The notes under the pieces were generated by a model. It did no database searches. It was not told where the DNA came from and was given only the letters and a program-made list of their open reading frames with translations. A DNA stretch of 23,293 nt from Paracoccaceae bacterium (GTDB lineage: Bacteria; Pseudomonadota; Alphaproteobacteria; Rhodobacterales; Rhodobacteraceae): the NCBI GenBank assembly GCA_003565055.1, contig PXDM01000247.1:1-23293 (forward strand), read 5' to 3'. This document shows positions 7,521-15,003 of the stretch, piece after piece. Positions within the stretch are counted from its first letter, which is position 1, and the number at the start of each line of letters is the position of its first letter. The position numbers and the translations under genes were made by a program.

Positions 7521-8237
7521 TCAGCTCTCCAGCGCCGCGATCAGCCGCGCGCGCGCTTCGGGCAGCGCACGCCCACGGCTTTCAGCGAGCCAGTGCTGCA
7601 GGAAATAGCCGGTCAGATGCAGGGCCTGCCGCATCTGCTCTGCGTCGAACGGGGTTTGCGCATCAATCAATGCCGGGGGCAGGGGCAAGAGCCGCGCCGC
7701 GAAATCCCCCGCCCCCTCAGACGTGACAGCGCGGCCAGAGCGTGGCGAGACATAGGCGAGCCCTTCGGCGGCGCCCGTCACTGCGCATTGCTGCAGGTCG
7801 AGCCCGAAGCCCGTCGCCTCCAGCAGTTGAACTTCCCAGAGCGCATAGAGCCGCAGCCAGCCCGGCGCGCCGAGCCCGTCCATCAACGCGACAGTTTCGC
7901 TGTAAAAGCCCGGATAGGCCATCCGCTCGGGCAGGGCAAAACGACAGAGCGCACAGACCGCGCTGAGGGCCGCGAGCGCCAGCCGGTCGCCCAGCACAGT
8001 GCCTGCGCGGGCCTGCATCAATTCGACAGTGAAACTGCCCAGATGCTCTTCGAGCCGCGCGCGCCATGTCAGATCGAGCTGCGCGCCGGGCTGCAGCATG
8101 GCGGCTTTCGAGCGCGAGGCCCCACCGCGCAGGATTCCGGCATGACGGCCATGCAGCGCCGAGAAGACCTCGATCACGGCATTGGCTTCGCCATTGGGTC
8201 GTGCGGCCAGCAATATCCCTTCGTCGCGCCACTCCAT
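7521..8237 (-). CDS. recO: DNA repair protein RecO
   Basis: RecO works with RecF and RecR to load RecA on SSB-coated single-stranded gaps. The 238-residue protein starts MEWRDEGILL, the usual RecO opening of the N-terminal OB fold, and continues with EVFSALHGRHAGILRGG and the alpha-helical C-terminal domain containing LLEATGFGLDL and LAYVSPRSGRAV. A possible GTG start 10 codons upstream (8267) was rejected because the family starts at this methionine and the extension looks non-conserved. The region around the usual zinc-binding segment has only one cysteine, so zinc binding is unlikely. RecO is inverted relative to acpS, and the lepB, rnc and era genes expected beside it are absent here. It diverges from the membrane protein at 8332. 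Confidence 0.94.
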   Translation of the reverse strand: MEWRDEGILLAARPNGEANAVIEVFSALHGRHAGILRGGASRSKAAMLQPGAQLDLTWRARLEEHLGSFTVELMQARAGTVLGDRLALAALSAVCALCRFALPERMAYPGFYSETVALMDGLGAPGWLRLYALWEVQLLEATGFGLDLQQCAVTGAAEGLAYVSPRSGRAVTSEGAGDFAARLLPLPPALIDAQTPFDAEQMRQALHLTGYFLQHWLAESRGRALPEARARLIAALES

Positions 8238-8276
8238 CGCTTCGATGTGCCGCGAAGGGGGCTGCACGGCAAGGGG

Positions 8277-8304
8277 TTTTCAACACTTTGCTGCGACATA
8301 GATA
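8277..8304 (+). promoter_or_regulatory. Possible promoter of the Pr6Pr-type membrane protein gene
   Basis: TTTTCA (8277-8282), 16 bases, then TAGATA (8299-8304) resembles a sigma-70 promoter. It sits in the 94-bp gap between the divergent recO and the membrane protein gene, and the AAGGAG ribosome-binding site follows at 8321-8326. The match is weak and rests on sequence only. Confidence 0.3.
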
Positions 8305-8331
8305 TATCAGCGAGTCACCAAAGGAGCGCGT

Positions 8332-8958
8332 ATGCTCATGGACCCGAAATATCGTATCACGGCCGGGCTGATCGGCGCGCTGGGGCTTGCGGCCCTGGTG
8401 GCGCAACTGGGTTTCCGGCTGGAACGGGGTCAGTCGCTATGGGTGGCGCTCTGGTCGATGGCGGGGTTTTTCACGATCCTGACCAACCTGCTGATGGCTG
8501 TGACCATGCTCACCATCGCGGCGACCGGGCGGCGGATGGCCTTTGGCTGGATGAGCACGCTCACATTGTCGATGATCATGGTGGGGCTGGTCTATCACCT
8601 GCTGCTTGCGCAGTATTTCACCTTCACCGGGCTGCGCTGGTGGATTGACCGGGCGCTGCATGCGGTGCTGCCTGCGCTCATGCTGTGGTTCTGGCTGATG
8701 GAGGTCACGCGACAGGAGCCAAGGGCGAGCCAGCCGCTCTTGTGGCTGATCTGGCCTGCGATCTACGCGATCTACATCATGGTTCGCGGGGCGCTGAGCG
8801 GGCGCTACCCCTATCCGTTCCTCAATGTCACGCAGCTTGGGCTGGGGGCGGTCGCGATCAACATGGCAGCGATGATCGCGGCCTTCGCGGTGCTGGCCTA
8901 TGTCATGCATGCCATCGGCACGCGCATGCCCTTGCGGGATCAGCGCGCGTCGAGATAG
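8332..8958 (+). CDS. Pr6Pr family integral membrane protein
   Basis: A 208-residue, very hydrophobic protein resembling the Pr6Pr family (FAR-17a/AIG1-like six-helix proteins of unknown bacterial function). Six likely membrane segments lie near residues 8-26, 38-62, 71-93, 105-123, 136-153 and 171-195. Family-like features are FTILTNLLMA (47-56) at the second helix, a histidine in LVYHLLLA, HAVLPALML in the fourth helix, and a YPYPFLNV stretch before the last helix. AAGGAG lies 5 bases before ATG 8332; a second in-frame ATG at 8338 is poorly spaced. Its last 19 bp overlap the 3' end of the convergent glk. A role in lipid or signal hydrolysis, as for eukaryotic relatives, is not supported by anything visible here. 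Confidence 0.82.
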   Translation: MLMDPKYRITAGLIGALGLAALVAQLGFRLERGQSLWVALWSMAGFFTILTNLLMAVTMLTIAATGRRMAFGWMSTLTLSMIMVGLVYHLLLAQYFTFTGLRWWIDRALHAVLPALMLWFWLMEVTRQEPRASQPLLWLIWPAIYAIYIMVRGALSGRYPYPFLNVTQLGLGAVAINMAAMIAAFAVLAYVMHAIGTRMPLRDQRASR

Positions 8959-9893
8959 GCGGCGCAGCCAGTGAGTGCCGCGTAATCGTCCTCGACAATC
9001 GCGACGGGCACGCGCGCCACCAGCTCCGAGAAGCGGCCCATATCGGTGAACGCATCCTCGAAGCCGAAACGCTCTAGCCAGGGCGCGAAAGCCCGCGCGA
9101 CTCCGCCAATCAGGTAGATCCCGCCCATCGGCAACGTGATCAGCGCCAGATCGGCCATCACCTGCGCGAGCAGCCGCACATAATGCCGCCCGACAGTGCG
9201 CGCGAGCGCGTCGCCCTCGTTCATCGCGGCCATGATCGCGCCCGCGTCGAGGCAATGGCCCGTATGGGCTTCCAGCGCATGGAAAGCATAGAGCCGCTCC
9301 AGCCCCGCACCGGCCAGCACATCCTCGACCGAGGCGAAACCGCGTTGCTGGACAAGCCAATCGGCCAGCCGGTAATCGAGCGCCCCGCGCAGTGGCAGGT
9401 GGATATGTCCGGCCTCCGCTGCGGGCACGACATGGCCTGCACCGCTGGCATAGACAGGCGCGGCATTGACGCCCGTGCCGAGCCCCATGACCAGCCGCGC
9501 GCCCGAGGGCTCTGGCTGGCCCGCGCGGATGCGGCGCAGATGCGTGTCGGGCAGATGGGCCAGCGCATGGCCCTGCGCCTGCAGGTCATTGAGAAGCGCG
9601 ATTTCGCCCAGCCCCAGATCGCGGGCGAGTTCCGGCGCGTCGATGATCCAGCCGAGATTGGTCATCTCGCCGCGCGCGCCCCTGACTGGACCTGCCAGCG
9701 CGATGGCGGCGCGTGCGGGGGTGCTGCGATGCTGGCTGAGATAGGCGGAGAGCACGCTGCCCAGCCCCGCATGTTCCGCGTTGCGAAACCGCTGGGTCGA
9801 GCCTGCGACGATGGTATGGCCACGCGCCAGCGCGACGCGGGTATTGGTCCCGCCGACATCGGCGACAAGCACAGGGGGGTCCGGCAGTGTCAT
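8940..9893 (-). CDS. glk: Glucokinase (Glk family)
   Basis: This enzyme phosphorylates cytoplasmic glucose with ATP to glucose 6-phosphate. The 317-residue protein has the N-terminal phosphate loop DVGGTNTR (12-19), the catalytic LND (D103), MGLGTGVN (136-143) for adenosine binding, and AEAGHIHLP (159-167), the counterpart of the sugar-binding EGGH segment of bacterial Glk. Near the C-terminus lies MGGIYLIGGVA. This is the hexokinase-like Glk family, not the ROK group, because the ROK CxCGxxGC zinc motif is missing. It follows the GH1 gene by 18 bp on the same strand, so it should capture glucose freed by the two glucosidases of this locus. Its 3' end overlaps the convergent membrane protein gene by 19 bp. 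Confidence 0.94.
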   Translation of the reverse strand: MTLPDPPVLVADVGGTNTRVALARGHTIVAGSTQRFRNAEHAGLGSVLSAYLSQHRSTPARAAIALAGPVRGARGEMTNLGWIIDAPELARDLGLGEIALLNDLQAQGHALAHLPDTHLRRIRAGQPEPSGARLVMGLGTGVNAAPVYASGAGHVVPAAEAGHIHLPLRGALDYRLADWLVQQRGFASVEDVLAGAGLERLYAFHALEAHTGHCLDAGAIMAAMNEGDALARTVGRHYVRLLAQVMADLALITLPMGGIYLIGGVARAFAPWLERFGFEDAFTDMGRFSELVARVPVAIVEDDYAALTGCAAYLDAR

Positions 9894-9911
9894 GGCGATC
9901 CTTCGTCAGCC

Positions 9912-11234
9912 TCAGTTTCGCGCGAGGGCTGCGCGCAGCGCGTGATACGACGCCTTCGGGCTGCGCTTCAAGCTGTCAAAATCCACATGCACCAGTCCGA
10001 AGCGTTTTTCATAGCCCAGTGCCCATTCGTAATTGTCCATCAGGGACCAGACGATATAGCCCTTGAGCGGCACGCCTTCGGCAATAGCCCGATGCGCTGC
10101 GGCGAGATGGTCATTGAGATAGGCGATGCGCGCCTCGTCGGGCTGGTCGGGGCTGTCAGGGTTCGCCATGCCGTTTTCGGTGACATAGAGCGGCAGATCG
10201 CCCGTGTAGCTCTGGACGAAATGCAGGAAGTGATGCAGCCCCTCGGGGCAGATTTCCCAGCCCATCTGCGTGAGCGGCAGATCGCCGACATGTTCCGACA
10301 GATGCGGCCAGGGCTGATCGGCATGGGCGATGCGCTTGCAGGTGTAGTAGTTCAGCCCCAGCCAGTCGAGCGGTTGGCGGATCGTCGCCATGTCGTCCTG
10401 CCAGCCCGTTGGCATGTGCGGGGCGAGCCCTTCGAGCACATCGGCCGGGTAGTCGCCCTTGACCATCGCGCCGAGAAACCAGCGATTGTAGATGCCGTCA
10501 TAGCGCTGGGCCGCAGCATGATCGTCGGGGCTGTCACTGAACGGCAGCGCGTATTCGAAATTGCACACAGCGCCCAGATTGCCCATGCCGAGCGCGCGCA
10601 TCACCTGCATCGCGCGGCCATGCGCGAGGCCCACATGATGCATCGCCCGCGCCGCCGCGCGGATATCGCGCAGCCCCGGTGCATGATGGCCGAGGAAATG
10701 CGACAGCCACGCGACGCACCACGGCTCATTGATCGGCGCAGTGGACCAGACCCGGTCGCCGATGCGGCGGCAGAGGATCTCTGTGTAATCGGCGAACCAC
10801 CCGGCAATGTCGCGATTGCGCCATCCGCCCAGATCCGCGAGCGGTGAGGGCAATTCCCAATGATAGAGCGTCAGCGCAGGCTTCAGCCCGCGTTCCAGCA
10901 TCCCGTCGACCAGCCGGTCATAGAAATCAAGCCCTGCGTCATTCACGGCCCCGCGCCCCTCGGGCATGACCCGCGCCCAGGAGGCCGAGAAACGGTAGAT
11001 GTCGAAGCCGCCGTCGCGGATCAGGTCAAGATCGGCCTGCCAATGCTCCAGATGCGCACAGGCCCGCGCCCCGTCCTCGGCGCGGATGACATTGCCCGGC
11101 GTGGCGGCAAAATCGTCCCAATGCGTGCGCCCCGCGCCGCCCTGTGCGTGGCCCTCGATCTGATAGGCAGAGGTCGCGACGCCGAACAGAAAATCCTGAG
11201 GGAAATGCGCTCTGCCGTGGGTGATATCTGTCAT
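9912..11234 (-). CDS. GH1 family beta-glucosidase
   Basis: A 440-residue glycoside hydrolase family 1 (beta/alpha)8 enzyme. The N-terminal GH1 signature FPQDFLFGVATSAYQIEG is at 11-28. The acid/base glutamate is E170 in TAPINEPW and the nucleophile is E353 in YVTENGM; YHWELP (124-129), LGLNYYTC (292-299) and WSLMDNYEW (396-404) are further conserved active-site blocks. There is no signal peptide, so it acts in the cytoplasm on imported or phosphate-free beta-glucosides. Its ATG lies inside the ATGA overlap with the stop of the upstream LacI-family gene, implying translational coupling, and glk follows closely. Exact specificity (cellobiose, gentiobiose or aryl-glucosides) cannot be told from sequence. 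Confidence 0.95.
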   Translation of the reverse strand: MTDITHGRAHFPQDFLFGVATSAYQIEGHAQGGAGRTHWDDFAATPGNVIRAEDGARACAHLEHWQADLDLIRDGGFDIYRFSASWARVMPEGRGAVNDAGLDFYDRLVDGMLERGLKPALTLYHWELPSPLADLGGWRNRDIAGWFADYTEILCRRIGDRVWSTAPINEPWCVAWLSHFLGHHAPGLRDIRAAARAMHHVGLAHGRAMQVMRALGMGNLGAVCNFEYALPFSDSPDDHAAAQRYDGIYNRWFLGAMVKGDYPADVLEGLAPHMPTGWQDDMATIRQPLDWLGLNYYTCKRIAHADQPWPHLSEHVGDLPLTQMGWEICPEGLHHFLHFVQSYTGDLPLYVTENGMANPDSPDQPDEARIAYLNDHLAAAHRAIAEGVPLKGYIVWSLMDNYEWALGYEKRFGLVHVDFDSLKRSPKASYHALRAALARN

Positions 11235-12262
11235 GTCTGAACGGGTCCTGTCGATGCGCCGACCACCAGCGCCGCTTCCATCATCTCGGTCAGCGGGCCA
11301 GAGCCGGGGTCTTCCACCAGCCGCAAGAGCATGGATGCAGCGCGGCGGCCTGCTTCGCGCACAGAAGATTTCGTCGCCGTGAAGACGGGCACATCGCCGT
11401 CATTGGGCAGGTAGGAGAGGTCGTCATCATGGGTGATGATCGACACATCGCGCCCCATGCGCAGCCCCAGATCCGCCAGACCGCGCCGCAGCCCGTACGC
11501 CACGATCATCGAGGAGGCGAGATAGGCCGTCGGCGGATCGGGCAGTTGCACCATCTCGGTCACGGCGCGGTAGCCATAGGGTTCGGTCAACTCGCCATGC
11601 CGGATCAGTGCGTCATCGGCCGCCAGACCCGCATCCTTCAGCGCGTCCAGATAGCCGCTGAGCCGACGATGCGCGAAATCCAGATCCGCGCCCCCATTGA
11701 TCAGCGCAATCCGGCGATGCCCGAATTCGGTGAGGAACTGCGTCGCGCGCCGAAAGGCCCGCTGGTTATTGATATCGAGCCAGGAATAGGGCCGCGCAAC
11801 CTCGCTCGTGCGGCCATGGATTAGAAACGGCAATCCCAGATCGCTGAGCAAGGCGACGCGCGCATCATCGCGGCGGGGGGCATGCACGATCACCCCGTCG
11901 ACCGCGCCGCGTGCGACCAGATCGCGATAAGCGCGCGCCTCATCGGCGTCGGGGACGACGCGCAACACCATCTCATAGCCCGCGCGCGAATAACTCTCGC
12001 CTGCGCCGGCGATGAAATCGGCAAAGATCGGGTTCACGATTTCATGGCTGGTCGACATCGGGATCACATGGCCAATCGCCTGCGCGCGGCCGGTGGCGAG
12101 GCTCTTGGCGCGGGTATTGGGGCGGTATTCGGCCTTTGCCGCAGCTTCGATAATGCGTTTGCGCGTCGCGGAATTGACCTCTGGAAAGCCGTTGAGCGCC
12201 CGGCTGACAGTGGTGGGCGACAGCCCGAGCGACGCTGCAAGTTGTTTCAGGGTCACAGTCAT
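11231..12262 (-). CDS. aglR: LacI-family transcriptional regulator of the glucoside locus
   Basis: A 343-residue LacI/GalR regulator. The N-terminal helix-turn-helix and hinge lie at about 2-60 (TLKQLAASLGLSPTTVSRAL, then PNTRAKSLATGRA), followed by a type-1 periplasmic-binding-protein-like sensor domain with the usual AIGHVIP, GVIVHAP, GHRRIALING and ISIITHDDD-like segments. ATG 12262 is used because the DNA-binding domain starts immediately; a GTG at 12256 is equally possible since GGAA lies 6 bases before it. The open frame extends upstream without conserved sequence. It is divergent from aglE and heads the beta-glucosidase-glucokinase operon, overlapping the next gene by 4 bp. It probably represses both operons and is released by a glucoside or its breakdown product. 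The name aglR is inferred from position. Confidence 0.88.
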   Translation of the reverse strand: MTVTLKQLAASLGLSPTTVSRALNGFPEVNSATRKRIIEAAAKAEYRPNTRAKSLATGRAQAIGHVIPMSTSHEIVNPIFADFIAGAGESYSRAGYEMVLRVVPDADEARAYRDLVARGAVDGVIVHAPRRDDARVALLSDLGLPFLIHGRTSEVARPYSWLDINNQRAFRRATQFLTEFGHRRIALINGGADLDFAHRRLSGYLDALKDAGLAADDALIRHGELTEPYGYRAVTEMVQLPDPPTAYLASSMIVAYGLRRGLADLGLRMGRDVSIITHDDDLSYLPNDGDVPVFTATKSSVREAGRRAASMLLRLVEDPGSGPLTEMMEAALVVGASTGPVQT

Positions 12263-12311
12263 TTCCGCATTCAAACCGTGTTGGATCGTCGCGATACTAT
12301 GCAAATTAATC

Positions 12312-12321
12312 TTCACGTGAA
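12312..12321. promoter_or_regulatory. Candidate operator, perfect palindrome TTCACGTGAA
   Basis: A perfect 10-bp palindrome with a central CG, the feature LacI-family proteins recognise with their hinge helices, sits 50 bp upstream of the regulator start. A near copy, TTCACGTGGC, lies at 12460-12469 on the aglE side. On the minus strand it would fall between a weak CTTTTC and CATAGT, a possible promoter of the regulator operon. Function is inferred. Confidence 0.4.
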
Positions 12322-12408
12322 AAGAGGTTTTCGTATATGGCCATTTTTCTGCACCTGCGAAAAGGCCAAGAAATTCAGGGGTTTTGCGATAAATTACATT
12401 GACAGCTT

Positions 12409-12438
12409 TTGTCTCATGATCCACCGTGCGGCTATCCA
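12409..12438 (+). promoter_or_regulatory. Candidate promoter of the aglEFGAK operon
   Basis: TTGTCT (12409-12414) is followed after 18 bases by TATCCA (12433-12438), a plausible sigma-70 promoter about 100 bp ahead of aglE. A better -35 match, TTGACA at 12399-12404, has no acceptable -10 at normal spacing. The -10 hexamer runs directly into the palindrome at 12437-12448, a classic arrangement for repression. Confidence 0.4.
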
Positions 12439-12448
12439 AAGCGCTTTG
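12437..12448. promoter_or_regulatory. Candidate LacI-type operator CAAAGCGCTTTG
   Basis: A perfect 12-bp palindrome with central CG in the divergent region between the LacI-family gene and aglE. The AAAGCGCTTT core is of the kind bound by many LacI-family sugar regulators. It overlaps the start region of the candidate aglE promoter, so a bound repressor would block RNA polymerase. Confidence 0.55.
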
Positions 12449-12534
12449 AGAGTCCGCGATTCACGTGGCGCAGGGATCGGGAAAGCGCACCATTCAAGTT
12501 GCGCAAAACAACCGTCAACCGTGGGAGGATGACA

Positions 12535-13887
12535 ATGAAATCGAAGCTTTACGCGAGTGCTGCGGTGTTCGCGCTTGTTGCAGGGGCTGCGTCTGCGCAG
12601 AACCTGATTTTCGCTCCGGGCGAAGGGGCATTCACCTGGGACAGCTATGAGGCTTTTGCCGAGTCTGTCGATCTGTCGGGGCAGCGCGTCGAGATCACGG
12701 GCCCTTGGACGGGCAATGAGCGCGAGAAGGTGGACAATGTTTTCGCCTATTTCGAAGCGGCGACCGGGGCAACCGTCAACTACTCCGGTTCCGACAGTTT
12801 CGAGCAGGATATCGTGATCTCCACCCGCGCAGGCAGTGCGCCGAACCTTGCTGTTTTCCCGCAGCCGGGGCTGGCCGCGGATATGGCTGCGCAGGGCCTC
12901 TTGACGCCGCTGCCCGAGGGCACGGATGATTTCGTGCGCGAAAATTACGCCGCCGGGCAAAGCTGGGTTGATCTGGGCACCTATGCCGACCCGGATGGCG
13001 ATGACCAGCTTTACGGTCTGTTCTACCGCGTCGATCTGAAATCGCTGGTCTGGTATTCGCCCGACGCCTTCGACGAAATGGGCTATGACATCCCCGAGAC
13101 GATGGAAGATCTCAAGGCGCTGACCGAGCAGATCGTCGAGGATGGCGGCACGCCGTGGTGCGTCGGTCTGGGGTCCGGTGCGGCGACTGGCTGGCCTGCG
13201 ACCGACTGGGTCGAGGACATGATGCTGCGCCTGCATGAGCCCGAGGCCTATGACGACTGGGTGACCAATGACCTGCCCTTCGACGATCCTGCCGTAATCG
13301 AGGCGATCGACGCGTTTGGCTGGTTCGTGCGCAACGATGATTTCGTCCAGGGCGGGGCCGAGGCTGTGGCCACGACCGATTTCCGCGACAGCCCGGCGGG
13401 GCTCTTCCAGATCCCGCCAGCGTGTTACATGCATCGTCAGGCATCTTTCATCCCGGCTTTCTTCCCGGAAGGAACCGAGGTCGGCGAGGACGTGGATTTC
13501 TTCTATTTCCCGGCTTTTGAGGAGCGTGATCTGGGCCGTCCGGTGCTCGGCGCAGGCACTTTGTTCGCGATCACCAACCCGTCCGAAGGGGCGGAAGCGA
13601 TGATCGAATTCCTCAAGCTGCCCATAGCACATGAGCTGTGGATGGCGCAGGCCGGGTTCCTGACGGCACATGCCGGGGTCAATCTCGAAACCTATGCGAG
13701 CGATTCCGAGCGTGCACAGGGCGAGATTCTGGCTGATGCGACGACCTTCCGCTTTGATGCCTCGGATCTGATGCCGGGCGAGATCGGTGCGGGCGCGTTC
13801 TGGACCGGGATGGTCGATTTCGTGACCGGGGCCGATGCTGCGGATGTGGCTGCGGCCATTCAGTCGCGCTGGGACGCGATGCGCTGA
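12535..13887 (+). CDS. aglE: Alpha-glucoside ABC transporter, periplasmic substrate-binding protein
   Basis: A 450-residue extracellular solute-binding protein of family 1. Residues 1-21 form a Sec signal peptide (MKSKLY, then an Ala/Val-rich core, cleavage after GAASA), and the mature protein starts QNLIF. There is no lipobox cysteine, so it is a free periplasmic protein. The early GPWTGNEREKVD block and the later aromatic-rich TGWPATDW and PPACYMH segments resemble AglE/ThuE-like binding proteins. The mature protein is strongly acidic. ATG 12535 has GGGAGG 6 bases upstream; an ATG two codons earlier would be too close to it. It is the first gene of aglEFGAK and diverges from the LacI-family gene. 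Sucrose, trehalose or maltose would be the expected ligands by family; the true substrate is not determined by the sequence. Confidence 0.92.
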   Translation: MKSKLYASAAVFALVAGAASAQNLIFAPGEGAFTWDSYEAFAESVDLSGQRVEITGPWTGNEREKVDNVFAYFEAATGATVNYSGSDSFEQDIVISTRAGSAPNLAVFPQPGLAADMAAQGLLTPLPEGTDDFVRENYAAGQSWVDLGTYADPDGDDQLYGLFYRVDLKSLVWYSPDAFDEMGYDIPETMEDLKALTEQIVEDGGTPWCVGLGSGAATGWPATDWVEDMMLRLHEPEAYDDWVTNDLPFDDPAVIEAIDAFGWFVRNDDFVQGGAEAVATTDFRDSPAGLFQIPPACYMHRQASFIPAFFPEGTEVGEDVDFFYFPAFEERDLGRPVLGAGTLFAITNPSEGAEAMIEFLKLPIAHELWMAQAGFLTAHAGVNLETYASDSERAQGEILADATTFRFDASDLMPGEIGAGAFWTGMVDFVTGADAADVAAAIQSRWDAMR

Positions 13888-13898
13888 GACAGGCGTTG

Positions 13899-13985
13899 GT
13901 CAGGGCTGCAATCGTGGCCCTGACAGCCGGTCTTGACCGGCGTTCATACAGGGGAATGGCCTGATGGGCCGCGCGCTCAGCGCGC
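13899..13985 (+). repeat. Three successive hairpins between aglE and aglF
   Basis: The 125-bp gap holds three inverted repeats: GTCAGGGC/GCCCTGAC (13899-13906 with 13917-13924, 10-base loop), GCCGGTC/GACCGGC (13926-13932 with 13935-13941) and GCGCGC/GCGCGC (13971-13976 with 13980-13985, TCA loop). None is followed by a T run, so they are not intrinsic terminators. The position just after the binding-protein gene matches the known use of such structures to protect that mRNA segment from 3' exonucleases, as in malE-malF. Confidence 0.6.
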
Positions 13986-14012
13986 CCTGATCAGACCAGA
14001 GGGAGGCGCGAC

Positions 14013-14990
14013 ATGTCACCAGTCTTGCAAGGCATGCTGACGATCATCATCGGGGTCGGGGGATGCATCGGGTATTTCTATTTCTCGAACATGATCCTCG
14101 ACAAGGTGATCTTTCCGGCGAAGGGACCGCAGGCCGGTCGCAACATCAACCGCGCCAATCAGGTGCGCCCCTGGCTGTTCCTCTTTCCGGCGATGTTCGC
14201 GCTGGGCCTCTATCTGGCCTATCCGGTGGTCGGCTCCTTCTGGCGCTCGCTCTTTGACCGTTCGGGCAATAATTTCATCGGGCTGGGCAATTATTTCGAC
14301 CTGTTCAACGAATCCACCTTCCGCACAGCGGTGTTCAACAACCTGCTTTGGGTTCTCTTCGTGCCTGCCGCCGCGACCTTCTTCGGGCTGTTGATCGCGC
14401 AGCTGACCGACCGGCTGCGCTGGGGCAATATCGCCAAGTCACTGATCTTCATGCCGATGGCGATCAGCTTCGTCGGGGCCTCGCTGATCTGGCGTTTCGT
14501 TTATTCGGCCAATCCCGATATCGGCATCATCAACGCGATCCGTGACAGCATGGGGCTCGCCGCGCTCGATCCGTTGCAAGTGCCATTCTGGAACAATTTC
14601 CTGCTGATGTTCATCCTTGTCTGGATCCAGACGGGCTTTGCCATGGTCATCCTCTCGGCAGCGCTGCGGGGGATCCCCGAAGAAACCATCGAGGCCGCGA
14701 TCATCGACGGCGCGAACCCGTTTCAGGTGTTCTTCAAGATCAAGGTGCCGCAGATCATGGGCACGATCATCGTGGTCTGGACGACGATCACCATCCTGAC
14801 GCTCAAGGTGTTCGATATCGTCTACACCATGACGGGCGGCAATTTCGGCACGCATATCCTGCCGAGTTACATGATGACCTACATGTTCCGCGATGACGGG
14901 CGGGCGACCGCCGTGGCATTTGTCATCATGATCCTTGTCCTGCCGGTGATGATCTCGAACATCCGGCAGGCCCGGAAAGAAATGCGCTGA
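14013..14990 (+). CDS. aglF: Alpha-glucoside ABC transporter permease (MalF-type)
   Basis: One of two membrane subunits of the importer, 325 residues. An extra N-terminal hydrophobic segment (about 8-28) precedes the standard permease core, whose helices lie near 52-77, 107-130, 142-163, 195-217, 250-271 and 297-317. The cytoplasmic EAA loop, which docks on the ATPase, is EAAIIDGANPFQVFFKIKVP (227-246). GGGAGG precedes ATG 14013 with about 7 bases between. It is separated from aglE by a hairpin-rich spacer but from aglG by only 13 bp, so it should be made together with aglG and at a lower level than the binding protein. Assignment to AglF is by order and family likeness. Confidence 0.92.
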   Translation: MSPVLQGMLTIIIGVGGCIGYFYFSNMILDKVIFPAKGPQAGRNINRANQVRPWLFLFPAMFALGLYLAYPVVGSFWRSLFDRSGNNFIGLGNYFDLFNESTFRTAVFNNLLWVLFVPAAATFFGLLIAQLTDRLRWGNIAKSLIFMPMAISFVGASLIWRFVYSANPDIGIINAIRDSMGLAALDPLQVPFWNNFLLMFILVWIQTGFAMVILSAALRGIPEETIEAAIIDGANPFQVFFKIKVPQIMGTIIVVWTTITILTLKVFDIVYTMTGGNFGTHILPSYMMTYMFRDDGRATAVAFVIMILVLPVMISNIRQARKEMR

Positions 14991-15003
14991 GGGGGCTGGA
15001 ATC

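Noticed and set aside
9183..10847. 554-codon plus-strand open frame across glk and the GH1 gene
   Set aside because: It spans two clear minus-strand genes and their junction, and its protein has no family character; it is a codon-bias shadow.
12399..12404. Consensus TTGACA as the -35 of aglE
   Set aside because: No acceptable -10 lies 16-18 bases downstream; TTGTCT with TATCCA fits spacing better, though TTGACA could serve an activator-dependent promoter.
12263..12439. N-terminal extension of the LacI-family protein
   Set aside because: LacI-family proteins start at the helix-turn-helix; the 59 extra codons cover the operator/promoter region and lack conserved sequence.
12394..13671. 425-codon minus-strand open frame antisense to aglE
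   Set aside because: The sense strand encodes a signal peptide and a full binding protein; the antisense product is a low-information shadow.
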